Of a stretch of 41,877 bases of DNA, positions 27,963 to 36,907 are shown piece after piece (position 1 is the stretch's first letter; each line of letters begins with the position of its first letter). The stretch is from positions 10,001-51,877 of the forward strand of contig CACPIK010000002.1 of NCBI GenBank assembly GCA_902633885.1. Reading direction: 5' to 3'. Origin of the DNA: an uncultured Pelagibacteraceae bacterium. GTDB lineage: Bacteria > Pseudomonadota > Alphaproteobacteria > Pelagibacterales > Pelagibacteraceae. Made by a program: the position numbers and the translations under genes. The notes under the pieces are model-generated. The model had not been told where the DNA came from. It was given only the letters and a program-made list of their open reading frames with translations, and made no database searches.

Positions 27963-28840
27963 ATGTCTTTTAGATCAATAGTTCAAACAATTATTTTAAT
28001 TGTCATTATTATTATTATTGGTGGAGTATATTATAAATATTTTTCTCCTAATAAATCTATTATTGAAGAAAATTCTAATATTAATGATAGTGAAAAATTA
28101 TTTGAAGAATTAGAAAAAAAGATTACTGAATTAGAGAAAAAAAATGAAGAATTAAAGCAGAAAGTAAAATTGATGAATTAGAAAAAAACAAAATTGTTGA
28201 AATAGAAGATAACGAAAAAAAATTAAAAATTCAAAAAGAAAAAGAACTTCAAGTTGAAAAAAAATTAAAAAATAAAAAAAAGCTGGATGAGGCAGAAAAA
28301 AAAATAATAGAGGCTGAAAAAAAGTTAGAATTAGAAAAAAAAATCAATAATGAAAAGTTAGAATTAGAAAAGAAAAAAAAAACTAAAATAGAAAAAAAGA
28401 AGAAAATTAAAAATATTGTTAAAGATGTTGAATATATATCTACAGACAAAAAAGGTAATAGATTTAGACTTTTGGCTAATTCAGCTAAGTCTAACGCTAA
28501 TAATAATGATTTATTAGATCTTAATAATGTAAGAGGTATGATAACATCTGATGTGAGGGACCCAATTTATATAGTTTCTGATTTTGCAATATACAATTCA
28601 ACAAATTTAAATTCTTATTTTTACCAAAATGTAATAATTAATTACCAGGATAAAGAAATTACTTCTGAAAATTTTGATATTGATATGGAAACTAATATAG
28701 CAATAGCATATAACGATGTTATAATTACAGATCCAAAATCAATTATGAAAGCAGGTGAAGTTACATTTGATTTAAAAACAAAAGATATAAATATCAATCC
28801 AATAAGCAAAAAAAATAAAGTTAAAATAATTACAAATTAA
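27963..28840 (+). pseudogene. lptC: LPS export protein LptC, interrupted by a one-base frameshift
   Basis: The 5' part (27963-28181, 72 residues) gives an N-terminal membrane helix (about 7-25) and the beginning of a coiled coil, then hits TAG. The reading continues in the -1 frame, which is open from 28148 to 28840, with about 80 residues of Lys/Glu coiled coil and then a conserved LptC-type domain (VEYISTDKKGNRFRLLANSA; ITSDNFD-like ITSENFDIDM; AIAYNDVIITDP). No usable start exists for the second part before the middle of that domain. Adding one A to the AAAA at 28166-28169 restores a continuous 292-residue protein. LptC anchors the LptBFG exporter and passes LPS to LptA. The position between kdsD and lptB supports the name. 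It may be a real mutation, an assembly error or recoding. Confidence 0.75.
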
Positions 28841-29616
28841 TGGCATTAATAAAAAAATTTAGAATAAAAAGTTTCAAAGAGAATGAACCTTTGCTTGAGT
28901 TAGAAAAAATTTCAATGTTTTATAATAAAAGACAAATTCTAAATAACTTAAATTTAAAGATAAGTAGGCAAGAAATTTTAGGTATGCTAGGACCAAATGG
29001 TGTAGGAAAGTCAACAATTTTTCATATAATAACTGGCTTGAAAGACCCAACATATGGAAAAGTACTTATAAACGGTTTTGATTGTACAGATATACCTATT
29101 TATGAAAGGGCTACAAAATTTAAACTTGGATATGTTCCTCAATATGGAGGCTTTATACAAGACCTAACATTATCTGAAAATTTAAGACTTGTTGGAGAAA
29201 TTCATATTAAAGAAAAAGATCTTAGACAAGCAAAAATTGAAAAAATTGTTTCTCAATTTGAATTTGATCCAATTTTAAAAATAAAAGCCAAACATCTTTC
29301 TGGTGGACAAAAGAAAAAGTTAGTTATTTCTATGGCATTAATTAACGATCCAAATATTTTGCTACTTGACGAACCATTTGCAGCACTTGATATTTTGACG
29401 ATTAAGATGTTGCAAGAAATTATAGTAAACTTACAATCATTGGAAAAAATCACTGTAGTTGTTTGCGATCATCAGGCACGTGACTTGTTAAGTTGCGTAG
29501 ATAGAGCAATTGTCTTATCTAACGGAAAAATTATTGCATCTGGAAGTCCTAATGAAATTATAAATGATACTAGTGCCAGATCTGCATATTTTGGAGAAGA
29601 GTTTAAAATAAACTAA
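28840..29616 (+). CDS. lptB: LPS export ABC transporter ATP-binding protein
   Basis: LptB, 258 residues, energises extraction of LPS by LptFG. Walker A GPNGVGKST is at 51-59, then the Q-loop VPQYGG, signature LSGGQKKKLVISMAL, Walker B LLLDEPFAALD and H-loop CDHQARD. A charged stretch of about 20 residues precedes the usual start. Its ATG overlaps the lptC TAA by one base. No lptA lies between lptC and lptB, unlike the common order. Confidence 0.95.
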   Translation: MALIKKFRIKSFKENEPLLELEKISMFYNKRQILNNLNLKISRQEILGMLGPNGVGKSTIFHIITGLKDPTYGKVLINGFDCTDIPIYERATKFKLGYVPQYGGFIQDLTLSENLRLVGEIHIKEKDLRQAKIEKIVSQFEFDPILKIKAKHLSGGQKKKLVISMALINDPNILLLDEPFAALDILTIKMLQEIIVNLQSLEKITVVVCDHQARDLLSCVDRAIVLSNGKIIASGSPNEIINDTSARSAYFGEEFKIN

Positions 29617-29623
29617 TTCTTCA

Positions 29624-30952
29624 ATGCAAAATCATATTATAATAAATAGCAAAATTTCTAAATTTAAAAAAAAAATTGAAGTAACTTCAGATAAAAGTTT
29701 GTCAATAAGAACAATTCTTATGGCTTCACAAGCTGTAGGAAAATCTAAAATTTCCAATTTATTAGAGTCCGAAGATGTCAAAAATACCCTTAAAACAATA
29801 AAAAAACTAGGAATAGTTTACAAAAAACAAAAAAAATTTTATGAAATTTATGGTTTTGGTTTGAATGGTTTTGATATTGAAAAAAAAATAGTAATTGATG
29901 CGGGCAACTCAGGAACATTAGCGAGAATTATTCTGGGCTTGTTAGTTAAATCAAATTTCAAAGTTAAAATAGTTGGTGATAAAAGTTTATCTAAAAGAGA
30001 TTTTTTAAGAGTAATAAATCCATTAAAGCTTTTCGGGGTTAATATTAAAAGTAAAAATGGTTGTTTGCCCTTAGAAATAAGTGGAACAAATTTTTTAAGG
30101 CCAATTAACTTTACTGAAAGCAAAAGTTCTGCACAAATAAAAACTTGTTTAATTTTTTGTGCATTAAATACACCTGGAACAACTATGATTAAAGCAAAAA
30201 AATCAAGGAATCATACTGAGCTATTACTAAAATATTTAAATTACCCAATAAAAATTAAAAGTAAAAAAAATTATGATTACATACAAATTAAAGGTTTAAA
30301 TCAATTTAATGCTTTTAACTACAAAGTACCAGGTGATATTAGTTCAGCAGCTTTTTTTATAGTTTTAACTCTTCTCTCAAAAAACTCTGAAATATTAATA
30401 AAAAAAGTAAATGTTAATAAAACAAGAATAGGAATTATAAAAATTCTAAATTTAATGAATGCCAAAATAAAACTTATAAATAAAAAAACTTATAAAGGTG
30501 AAGAAACTGCTGATATTTTTGTTAAAAGTTCAAATAATTTTAAATCAATTAATTGTCCTACAAGTTTAAATAGCTCTGCAATAGATGAACTTTTAATCAT
30601 TATTTGTCTAATTGCTTCTAGGGCTAAAGGAATTTCAAAATTTAGTAAGCTTGGCGAGCTTAACAAAAAAGAGTCAAAAAGACTTGATATTGCAATAAAT
30701 TTTTTAAAAATGATAGGAATTAAAATTAAAAGGAAAAAAGATGATATAAAAATTTATGGAAATCCAAATCTTAATTTAAAAGGAAATTATGAAATGAAAA
30801 ACTTCTTAAAAGACCATAGAGTTTTTATGATGTCCTGTATAGCTGCTTTAACTTTAGGTGGAAATTGGAAAATAAATGACAAAGATTCTATCAATACATC
30901 TTTTCCAAAATTTTTAAATATATTAAAATATTTGGGTGCAAAAATAAATTGA
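29624..30952 (+). CDS. aroA: 3-phosphoshikimate 1-carboxyvinyltransferase (EPSP synthase)
   Basis: A 442-residue enzyme of the shikimate pathway joining PEP to shikimate-3-phosphate. Motifs: SDKSLSIRTILMASQAVGKS (about 22-41), DAGNSGTLARIILGLL, GDKSLSKRDF, SSAQIKTCL, the R-N-H-T-E segment and a C-terminal DHRVFMM. The R-x-H-[ST]-E and SAQxK patterns resemble the glyphosate-tolerant class II enzymes; that sub-classification is tentative. Its TGA overlaps the TTG start of cmk, as aroA-cmk-rpsA often adjoin. Confidence 0.95.
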   Translation: MQNHIIINSKISKFKKKIEVTSDKSLSIRTILMASQAVGKSKISNLLESEDVKNTLKTIKKLGIVYKKQKKFYEIYGFGLNGFDIEKKIVIDAGNSGTLARIILGLLVKSNFKVKIVGDKSLSKRDFLRVINPLKLFGVNIKSKNGCLPLEISGTNFLRPINFTESKSSAQIKTCLIFCALNTPGTTMIKAKKSRNHTELLLKYLNYPIKIKSKKNYDYIQIKGLNQFNAFNYKVPGDISSAAFFIVLTLLSKNSEILIKKVNVNKTRIGIIKILNLMNAKIKLINKKTYKGEETADIFVKSSNNFKSINCPTSLNSSAIDELLIIICLIASRAKGISKFSKLGELNKKESKRLDIAINFLKMIGIKIKRKKDDIKIYGNPNLNLKGNYEMKNFLKDHRVFMMSCIAALTLGGNWKINDKDSINTSFPKFLNILKYLGAKIN

Positions 30953-31602
30953 AAAAAAGAAAAAATATAATAACTGTAGCCATAGACTCTCCAGCAGCAG
31001 CTGGAGCTGGCACTCAAGCAAAACTCATATCAAAACACTACAATCTTTTTTATTTAGATACAGGAAAAATTTATAGATATATTGGATTGTTAAGATTAAA
31101 AAAAAAAAAATTAACTTACTCATTTATTAAAAAAAAGATAAACAATATTAATTTAAATAAATTAAAAAATAAAAATTTATTATCTGATAAAGTTGCAATT
31201 TCTGCGTCAGTTATTTCAAAAGATAAAAAAGTTAGAAGTATTGTCAGAAATTTTCAGCAAAAATGTGCTTATTGTCCTCCGAAAAAATATCGAGGATCAG
31301 TTCTTGATGGAAGAGACATAATAACTGTACAAGTGAAGGATGCGATGTTTAAATTCTTTATAACTGCTAATCTTGAAATTCGAGCAAAAAGAAGATTCAA
31401 TGAATACAGAAGTTTAAACAAAAAAATATCGTATAAAGAGGTACTAAAAGCCTTGAGAAATAGAGATAAATCTGATCGAGAAAGAAAATATGGACCTCTT
31501 AAAAAAACAAGAGATTCAACCTTGATTAATACTACTAAATTAAGTAAGAAAGCGTGCTTTACGAAAATAAAAGCAATTATGGATAGGAAATTAAATAATT
31601 AA
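30949..31602 (+). CDS. cmk: Cytidylate kinase with an altered P-loop
   Basis: A 217-residue protein starting at TTG 30949, overlapping the aroA stop. CMP kinase motifs are clear: YLDTGKIYR, LDGRDIITVQV, RRFNEY, and RDKSDRERKYGPL. The phosphate loop, normally G-P-x-x-x-G-K-G-T, reads S14-P-A-A-A-G-A20-G-T, so Ala replaces the Walker A lysine. An A13 run covers 31098-31110. By position and the remaining motifs it is the syntenic cmk (aroA-cmk-rpsA), but activity is uncertain. Confidence 0.85.
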   Translation: MKKRKNIITVAIDSPAAAGAGTQAKLISKHYNLFYLDTGKIYRYIGLLRLKKKKLTYSFIKKKINNINLNKLKNKNLLSDKVAISASVISKDKKVRSIVRNFQQKCAYCPPKKYRGSVLDGRDIITVQVKDAMFKFFITANLEIRAKRRFNEYRSLNKKISYKEVLKALRNRDKSDRERKYGPLKKTRDSTLINTTKLSKKACFTKIKAIMDRKLNN

Positions 31603-33335
31603 TGGAAATTTACAAAGATTTATCATCACCAGCAAATCAGCAATTCGAAAAACTATTAGACTCACAATTATCTAAAAATAAAATTGAAGAAGGAAAAATC
31701 ATTGAAGGAAAAATAACTAAGATTACTAATAAGTATATTTTTCTATTTATTCCAGGACTAAAAAGTGAGCCTGTAATAGATGTAAATGAAATGAAATTAA
31801 TTGGGATGCAAGACAAAATATCTGAGGGTGGAACTATATCTGTTTTATTAGAAAAAATAGAAGATAAAAATGGTGATGTTGTTGTATCTGCAGTTAAGGC
31901 ACAAAAAATTAAAGGATGGAATCAGCTCGTAAAGTGTTATGAAAATAACGAACTAATAAACGGTAAAATTACACAAAAAACAAAAGGTGGTGTAATAGTT
32001 GAACATGTTGAGACTGGATCGTTGATGTTTTGTCCGGGATCACAAATATCAGACAAACCAATGAAAAGTATTGATCAATTAATAGGTGTTGAACAAAAAT
32101 TTGCATTAATCAAACTCGATATGGTTCGAGGAAATAGCGTTGTTTCTAGAAGACAAGTAGTTTCATCAAATAAAAAGGAAGATAAAGTTAAAATTATTGA
32201 AAAGTTTAAAGTTGGAGACATCATTAAAGATGCTGTGGTTAAAGGATATTCTTCTTTTGGATGTTTTTTTGAAGTAAATAATGAAATTGATGTTTTAGTT
32301 CACCTTCAAGAAATATCTTATTCAAGAGTTAACCATCCAGATGATATTTTCAATATTGGAGAGAAACATGATTTAAAAGTGATTTCTATAGATATGGAAA
32401 AACTACAAATTGGTTGTTCAATTAAACAACTTTCGCCAGATCCTTTTGAGCATATTTCAAACTATGAAATTGGTAAACCTTATAAAGTTAAAGTTGTCAA
32501 AATAACAGACTATGGTTGTTTTTGTGAGCTTGAACCAGGTTTAAGCACCTTACTACATAGTAGTGAAATGAGTTGGACAAAAAAAAATATATCCCCAAAA
32601 AAATTATTTAAAGTAGGAGATCAAATCGAATGTGTAATTACAGAAATAAATAAAGAAAAAAGAAGAGTTGCAATATCGCATCGGTTAACAATTGAAAATC
32701 CTTATAAAACTCTTGAAGATAAATATCCAATTGGCTCAGATATAGATGGAATAGTCAATAATTCAAATGAATATGCTCTATATGTTCAATTAGGAGAGTT
32801 TGATATTGATGGCTTTTTACATTCTAATGACCTTTCCTATTCAGGCAATCCAGAAGAAGAGCTAAAAAAATATAAAAAAGGAGATAAACTAAAAGTTAAA
32901 ATTTTGGAAATAAAAAATTCAGAACAAAAGGTTAGAGTAGGCTTAAAACAATTACAAAAAGATCCATTTGATTGGTTTAAGGATAAAAAAATTCATGACA
33001 CGATAACAGTAAAAGTAACTTCTTCTGATAATAAAGGTTTAATGGTTAAACCAGAAGGTTGTGATCTAGAATTTTTAATTAAAAAATCTCAAATTGCTAT
33101 GAGCGCTGCTGATGCAAGACCAGGACGTTTTGTTGGAGGTGAAAGAATTGATGCTGCAATTGCTGATTTAAATTTAGATAAAAGAAAAGTTTCACTAAGC
33201 ATTAAATTGCTTGAAGAACTTCAAAATAAAGAAGCAGTGTCTAAATTTTCAAGCCCATTGAGTGGTAAGAATTTACCTTTCTCATCGCTTTCAGAAAAAT
33301 TAGATGATATAAAAAAAAAAAAAGAATCTGAATAA
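31602..33335 (+). CDS. rpsA: 30S ribosomal protein S1
   Basis: A 577-residue protein with tandem S1 (OB-fold) repeats. The two N-terminal domains bind the ribosome and the later four bind mRNA; repeats such as GDIIKDAVVKGYSSFGCFFEV and GKPYKVKVVKITDYGCFCEL are clear. S1 recruits leaderless or weak-SD messages, which fits this genome's poor Shine-Dalgarno sites. It overlaps the cmk stop by one base. Near the 3' end a run of 13 A encodes four lysines. Confidence 0.97.
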   Translation: MEIYKDLSSPANQQFEKLLDSQLSKNKIEEGKIIEGKITKITNKYIFLFIPGLKSEPVIDVNEMKLIGMQDKISEGGTISVLLEKIEDKNGDVVVSAVKAQKIKGWNQLVKCYENNELINGKITQKTKGGVIVEHVETGSLMFCPGSQISDKPMKSIDQLIGVEQKFALIKLDMVRGNSVVSRRQVVSSNKKEDKVKIIEKFKVGDIIKDAVVKGYSSFGCFFEVNNEIDVLVHLQEISYSRVNHPDDIFNIGEKHDLKVISIDMEKLQIGCSIKQLSPDPFEHISNYEIGKPYKVKVVKITDYGCFCELEPGLSTLLHSSEMSWTKKNISPKKLFKVGDQIECVITEINKEKRRVAISHRLTIENPYKTLEDKYPIGSDIDGIVNNSNEYALYVQLGEFDIDGFLHSNDLSYSGNPEEELKKYKKGDKLKVKILEIKNSEQKVRVGLKQLQKDPFDWFKDKKIHDTITVKVTSSDNKGLMVKPEGCDLEFLIKKSQIAMSAADARPGRFVGGERIDAAIADLNLDKRKVSLSIKLLEELQNKEAVSKFSSPLSGKNLPFSSLSEKLDDIKKKKESE

Positions 33336-33343
33336 AAAATAAA

Positions 33344-33634
33344 TTGTCAGTAGTAAAATCAGACTTAATAAAAGAACTTTCAAATAACTATCCAAATTTT
33401 TTAAGAAAAGATTTAACAAAACTTATAGATATTGTCCTTAATGAAATGCAAGATGCTTTGAAAAGAAATGAAAGAGTCGAGCTTAGACATGTATTTTCTA
33501 TAGAACCAAGAGTTCAAAAGGCACGAATATCTAGAAACCCAAGGACAAATGAAAAATTAAGCACTCCAGAAAAAAAAACAATACTATTAAAAATTTCAAA
33601 AGAGTGGTTAAAGAAAATAAATGAAAAAGAATAA
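33344..33634 (+). CDS. ihfB: Integration host factor subunit beta
   Basis: A 96-residue HU/IHF protein from TTG 33344 (SVVKSDLIKELSNNYP). It has the DNA-bending arm region VELRHVFSIEPRVQKARISRNPRTNEKL (about 43-70, read as two segments) including the Pro-containing arm tip. The location directly after rpsA is the classic place of ihfB. It overlaps pyrF by 14 bases. Confidence 0.9.
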   Translation: MSVVKSDLIKELSNNYPNFLRKDLTKLIDIVLNEMQDALKRNERVELRHVFSIEPRVQKARISRNPRTNEKLSTPEKKTILLKISKEWLKKINEKE

Positions 33635-34295
33635 AATATTTATTGCCTGCGATAGTAAAAGCATTCATAGAATTAAAAAAATTATTAAAAAAACAAAAAA
33701 TCCAAAATTAAAAATTGGCTATAAGTTTGGATTAGAGTTTCTAAATTCTAAAAATGGAAGAAATTTTATCTCAAAATTAAAAAATAAAGTTACTTTTGGA
33801 GATTATAAATTATCAGATATACCCAATACTTGTGCATCTGCAATCAAAGCAGTAAGTGATCTTAAATTTAATTATCTTACAATACACATAAGTGCGGGAC
33901 TAGAAGCATTAAAAGCTTCAAAGAAAGTTTCTGGCAAAACAAAAATAACTGGAGTAACAGTACTTACTTCTCTAGATAATAAATCTTTAAAGGAAATTGG
34001 GTTTAATAAAGAAGTTAAAAAACTAGTTCTTCATCAGGCTAAATTGGCTCACAAAGCAAAGTTAGATGCGATAGTTTGTAGTGCGCAAGAAGTAAAGATT
34101 GTAAAAAAAGTATTTAAAAAAGAAATAATTACACCTGGCATTAGATTTGACTCTAAAGCTAACGATCAAAAAAGAGTTTTAACTCCTAAGCAAGCTTATA
34201 AAAATGGGTCTGACTGGCTTGTAATAGGGCGACCTATAACTAAAGGTAACATCAAAAAAAATATCAAAACTTTAATTGATCATTTAAATCAATGA
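33621..34295 (+). CDS. pyrF: Orotidine-5'-phosphate decarboxylase
   Basis: A 224-residue TIM barrel making UMP from OMP. The first Asp is in IACDSKS, the binding Lys in KFGLEF, and the catalytic D-x-K-x-x-D set in FGDYKLSDIPNT. The phosphate loop TPGIRFD ... GRPIT is present. It lies between ihfB and trpF, overlapping both, a standard alphaproteobacterial order. Confidence 0.94.
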   Translation: MKKNKIFIACDSKSIHRIKKIIKKTKNPKLKIGYKFGLEFLNSKNGRNFISKLKNKVTFGDYKLSDIPNTCASAIKAVSDLKFNYLTIHISAGLEALKASKKVSGKTKITGVTVLTSLDNKSLKEIGFNKEVKKLVLHQAKLAHKAKLDAIVCSAQEVKIVKKVFKKEIITPGIRFDSKANDQKRVLTPKQAYKNGSDWLVIGRPITKGNIKKNIKTLIDHLNQ

Positions 34296-34915
34296 TCAAA
34301 GGTTTAAAAATTTGTGGGGTCTCAGACCCTAAAACTTTAAACTATATTTTAAATCATCCTTATCCACCAAAATTTATTGGCTTCATTACAAATTATGAAA
34401 GAAGTGGAAGATTTGTTCCATATGAAAAATTAAAACATTTAATTAACGTTGATAAAAAACAAGTCAATTTCACTTCAGTGCTTGTAAAACCAACTAATGA
34501 AATTTTAGCAAAAATTAAAGATTTAAATTTTGATTATTATCAACTTTATGATGTTGATCCAAATAGAACTATGGAAATAAAATACAAATATAAAATTAAA
34601 ATAATTTCAGCACTCACAATTTCAAGTAAAGAGGATGTAAATAAATATAAGGATTATTCAGAAATTTCAGACATAGTTCTATTTGATTCGAAAGGTTACC
34701 ATAAATCTGAAAGTTTTGATCATAGTCTACTAGATGGAGTACCTAAAGAATTGAATAAAATGATTGCAGGAAATATACAAATAGATGATATTCCTAGCTT
34801 TAAAAATAAAGGTTTCATGATTGATCTTAGTGGTTCAATAGAAGATGAAAATGGAAACAAAGATATAAATAAAATTGATAACCTTTTAAATACAGTACAT
34901 AATACAAATACTTAG
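34292..34915 (+). CDS. trpF: Phosphoribosylanthranilate isomerase (divergent)
   Basis: A 207-residue TIM-barrel protein. The N-terminal LKICGV (Cys8, general base) is the TrpF signature, with an Asp-containing strand VLFDSKG as the likely acid and the closing IDLSGSIEDENGNKDINKI corresponding to the usual D-x-S-S-G-[VI]-E ... G-x-K-D segment. The rest is poorly conserved compared with textbook TrpF. Identification relies on these motifs and on trpB and trpA following directly. It overlaps pyrF by four bases. Confidence 0.82.
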   Translation: MIKGLKICGVSDPKTLNYILNHPYPPKFIGFITNYERSGRFVPYEKLKHLINVDKKQVNFTSVLVKPTNEILAKIKDLNFDYYQLYDVDPNRTMEIKYKYKIKIISALTISSKEDVNKYKDYSEISDIVLFDSKGYHKSESFDHSLLDGVPKELNKMIAGNIQIDDIPSFKNKGFMIDLSGSIEDENGNKDINKIDNLLNTVHNTNT

Positions 34916-34917
34916 AT

Positions 34918-36111
34918 ATGACCAAGAACTCGCTTAAAACAGGACCAGATGAATTAGGTTACTATGGAGAAGGAGAAAGCGCCATGGGAGGTATGGCTGT
35001 AGGCGAAACCTTAATGCCTGCTTTGCACGAGTTGAATAATGGTTTTGAAGATGCAATTAAAAATAAAGATTTTTTGGATGAGTTTGCTTATTATTGTAAG
35101 CATTATATAGGTAGACCTTCGCCTTTATATTATGCAGAAAATCTTACAAAAAAATTAGGTGGAGCTAAAATTTTATTTAAACAAGAACATTTAAATCATA
35201 CAGGTTCTCATAAAATCACGAACTCCTTATTTCAAATATTGCTTGCGAAAAGAATGGGTAAATCTCACTTAATTTGTGAGTCCGGAGCTGGACAACATTA
35301 TAGTGCTACAGCGGCTGTAGCAGCTAAGTTCTCGATGCCTTTAATTGGTGTAATGGGAGATATAGATGTAGCTAGAGTTAACCAAAATATTATAAAGGCA
35401 AAACATTATGGGGCAAAACTTAAAACAGTTCCAGGTACATTAAAAGAAGCTATTACAGATGCGATAAAAACTTGGACAACAAATCCAGAGTATGCATATA
35501 TTTGTGGGTCTGTAGTTTCATCTTCGCCATTCCCTAAGATAGTTGCATTTGCTCAAAGTATAATTGGAAGAGAAATAAGAGAACAAGCCATGTCTCAAGA
35601 AGGAAAAATACCAGATATGATTGTAGGATGTGTTGGTGGAGGCTCAAATTTTGCAGGAGCAATTTATGAATTTTTAGATGAACCAAATGTCAAAAAAATT
35701 GGTGTTGAGGCTCATGAAACTGCAGCTTTGACTAATGGCACCCCTGGAATTATGCAAGGAATGAAAACCTATATGTTGCAAACCGATGATGGAGCTAAAT
35801 CATTAGGAGGTATGAGTTTAGGAGCTGGAATAACATACTTTTCTGTAGGGCCTCTTCATAGTTATTTAAAAGATCAAGGTGCTGTTCAATACTCATCTGC
35901 TACTGATAAAGAAATGCTTGAGGCATATAAAATAATCGCCCAAACTGAAGGTATATGTAGCGCACTTGAACCAATGGCAGCTGCAGCTGAAATAATTTTT
36001 CGTCAAGCAAAAGATAAACCTGAAGATTATATAATTTGCTTGTCCCTTTGCGGCCGTGGAGAAAAAGATTTAGACACAATCCAAGAACACATAGGTAAAG
36101 ACTTTGAGTGA
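34918..36111 (+). CDS. trpB: Tryptophan synthase beta chain (divergent)
   Basis: A 397-residue fold-type II PLP enzyme that condenses indole with serine. Kept: PLP lysine K99 in LNHTGSHKITN, catalytic E121 in ESGAGQHY, the GGGSN phosphate cup and the Glu of ICSALEP. Changed: the PLP-N1 ligand Ser of the NLSGRGDKD motif is C378 here (LSLCGRGEKD), KREDL reads KQEHL, and the N-terminus contains an extra Met/Gly-rich stretch (SAMGGMAVGETLMPAL). Two bases after trpF; overlaps trpA by eight. Confidence 0.92.
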   Translation: MTKNSLKTGPDELGYYGEGESAMGGMAVGETLMPALHELNNGFEDAIKNKDFLDEFAYYCKHYIGRPSPLYYAENLTKKLGGAKILFKQEHLNHTGSHKITNSLFQILLAKRMGKSHLICESGAGQHYSATAAVAAKFSMPLIGVMGDIDVARVNQNIIKAKHYGAKLKTVPGTLKEAITDAIKTWTTNPEYAYICGSVVSSSPFPKIVAFAQSIIGREIREQAMSQEGKIPDMIVGCVGGGSNFAGAIYEFLDEPNVKKIGVEAHETAALTNGTPGIMQGMKTYMLQTDDGAKSLGGMSLGAGITYFSVGPLHSYLKDQGAVQYSSATDKEMLEAYKIIAQTEGICSALEPMAAAAEIIFRQAKDKPEDYIICLSLCGRGEKDLDTIQEHIGKDFE

Positions 36112-36907
36112 AAGACTTAAAAAAATATTCGAGTCATCAAATCCGAAAACAAAATTAGTTTCATATTTTGTAGGATGTTATCCTGACTATAAAACCTGTC
36201 TTGAATTAATTAAGCAAGCTATAGACAATGGTGTTTCTATAATAGAATGTGGTTACCCAACAAGCGAGGCGTCAGCAGAAGGGCCGGTAATAAAAACAGC
36301 TCACGATAAAGTTTTAGAAAATGGAGATACTATAAAAGATATTGTTAAATTAGTTAGAGAAATTAGGGATTATAGCAATGAAGTTGGAATTGTGATGATG
36401 GGTTATATTTCTAATTTATACAAATATCCAATTACAGAATTTGTAAAAGATGTAGATAACGCAGGTATAGATGCTTGTTTAGTTGTTGATGCGCCTCATG
36501 AGTTAAAAGAAGAAAATATTTTAAGAAAAGAATTAAATAAAAAAGGTTTATCTTTAATCAAACTTGTTGCACCTACAACTGATGATAATAGACTTCAAGA
36601 TATAATTAAAATATCAAGTGGATTTTTGTATCAAGTGAATGTAGCCGGAGTGACGGGCGTAAAATCAGCCAATGAAACTGATGTTGAAAGTTTTGTTAAA
36701 AGAATTCAAGGTCTAACTAAAATTCCAATATGTTCGGGATTTGGGATAAAATCACCTGAAGATGCTTTAAAAATAGCAAAAACTGGTTGCCAAGGAGTTA
36801 TTGTTGGAAGCGCTTTTGTGAAGTATATACAAGAAAATATAACGGACAAAGATTTGCCATTAAATTTAGGCAAATACATTAAAAGTTTTACAAAGGAATT
36901 AAATTGA
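36104..36907 (+). CDS. trpA: Tryptophan synthase alpha chain (divergent)
   Basis: A 267-residue TIM barrel starting at TTG 36104. It splits indole-glycerol phosphate and channels indole to TrpB. The catalytic Glu is kept as E48 (IIECG), but the second catalytic acid, the Asp of ADGP, is E59 (SAEGP), and the FVTAGDP opening reads FVGCYPD. VAGVTG and the phosphate-binding CSGFGIKSPED / GVIVGSAFV segments are intact. Last gene of trpFBA; its stop overlaps accD. Confidence 0.92.
   Translation: MSERLKKIFESSNPKTKLVSYFVGCYPDYKTCLELIKQAIDNGVSIIECGYPTSEASAEGPVIKTAHDKVLENGDTIKDIVKLVREIRDYSNEVGIVMMGYISNLYKYPITEFVKDVDNAGIDACLVVDAPHELKEENILRKELNKKGLSLIKLVAPTTDDNRLQDIIKISSGFLYQVNVAGVTGVKSANETDVESFVKRIQGLTKIPICSGFGIKSPEDALKIAKTGCQGVIVGSAFVKYIQENITDKDLPLNLGKYIKSFTKELN

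Noticed and set aside
28131..28181. Programmed -1 frameshifting in lptC
   Set aside because: The frame overlap (28148-28181) has no proper X-XXY-YYZ heptamer; the only all-A site is a single AAA codon after GTA. The longer A8 run lies before the TGA that closes the needed frame.
28472..28840. A separate 122-residue gene starting at TTG 28472
   Set aside because: The same frame encodes conserved LptC residues (VEYISTDKKGNRFRLL) upstream of this TTG, so it is an internal codon.
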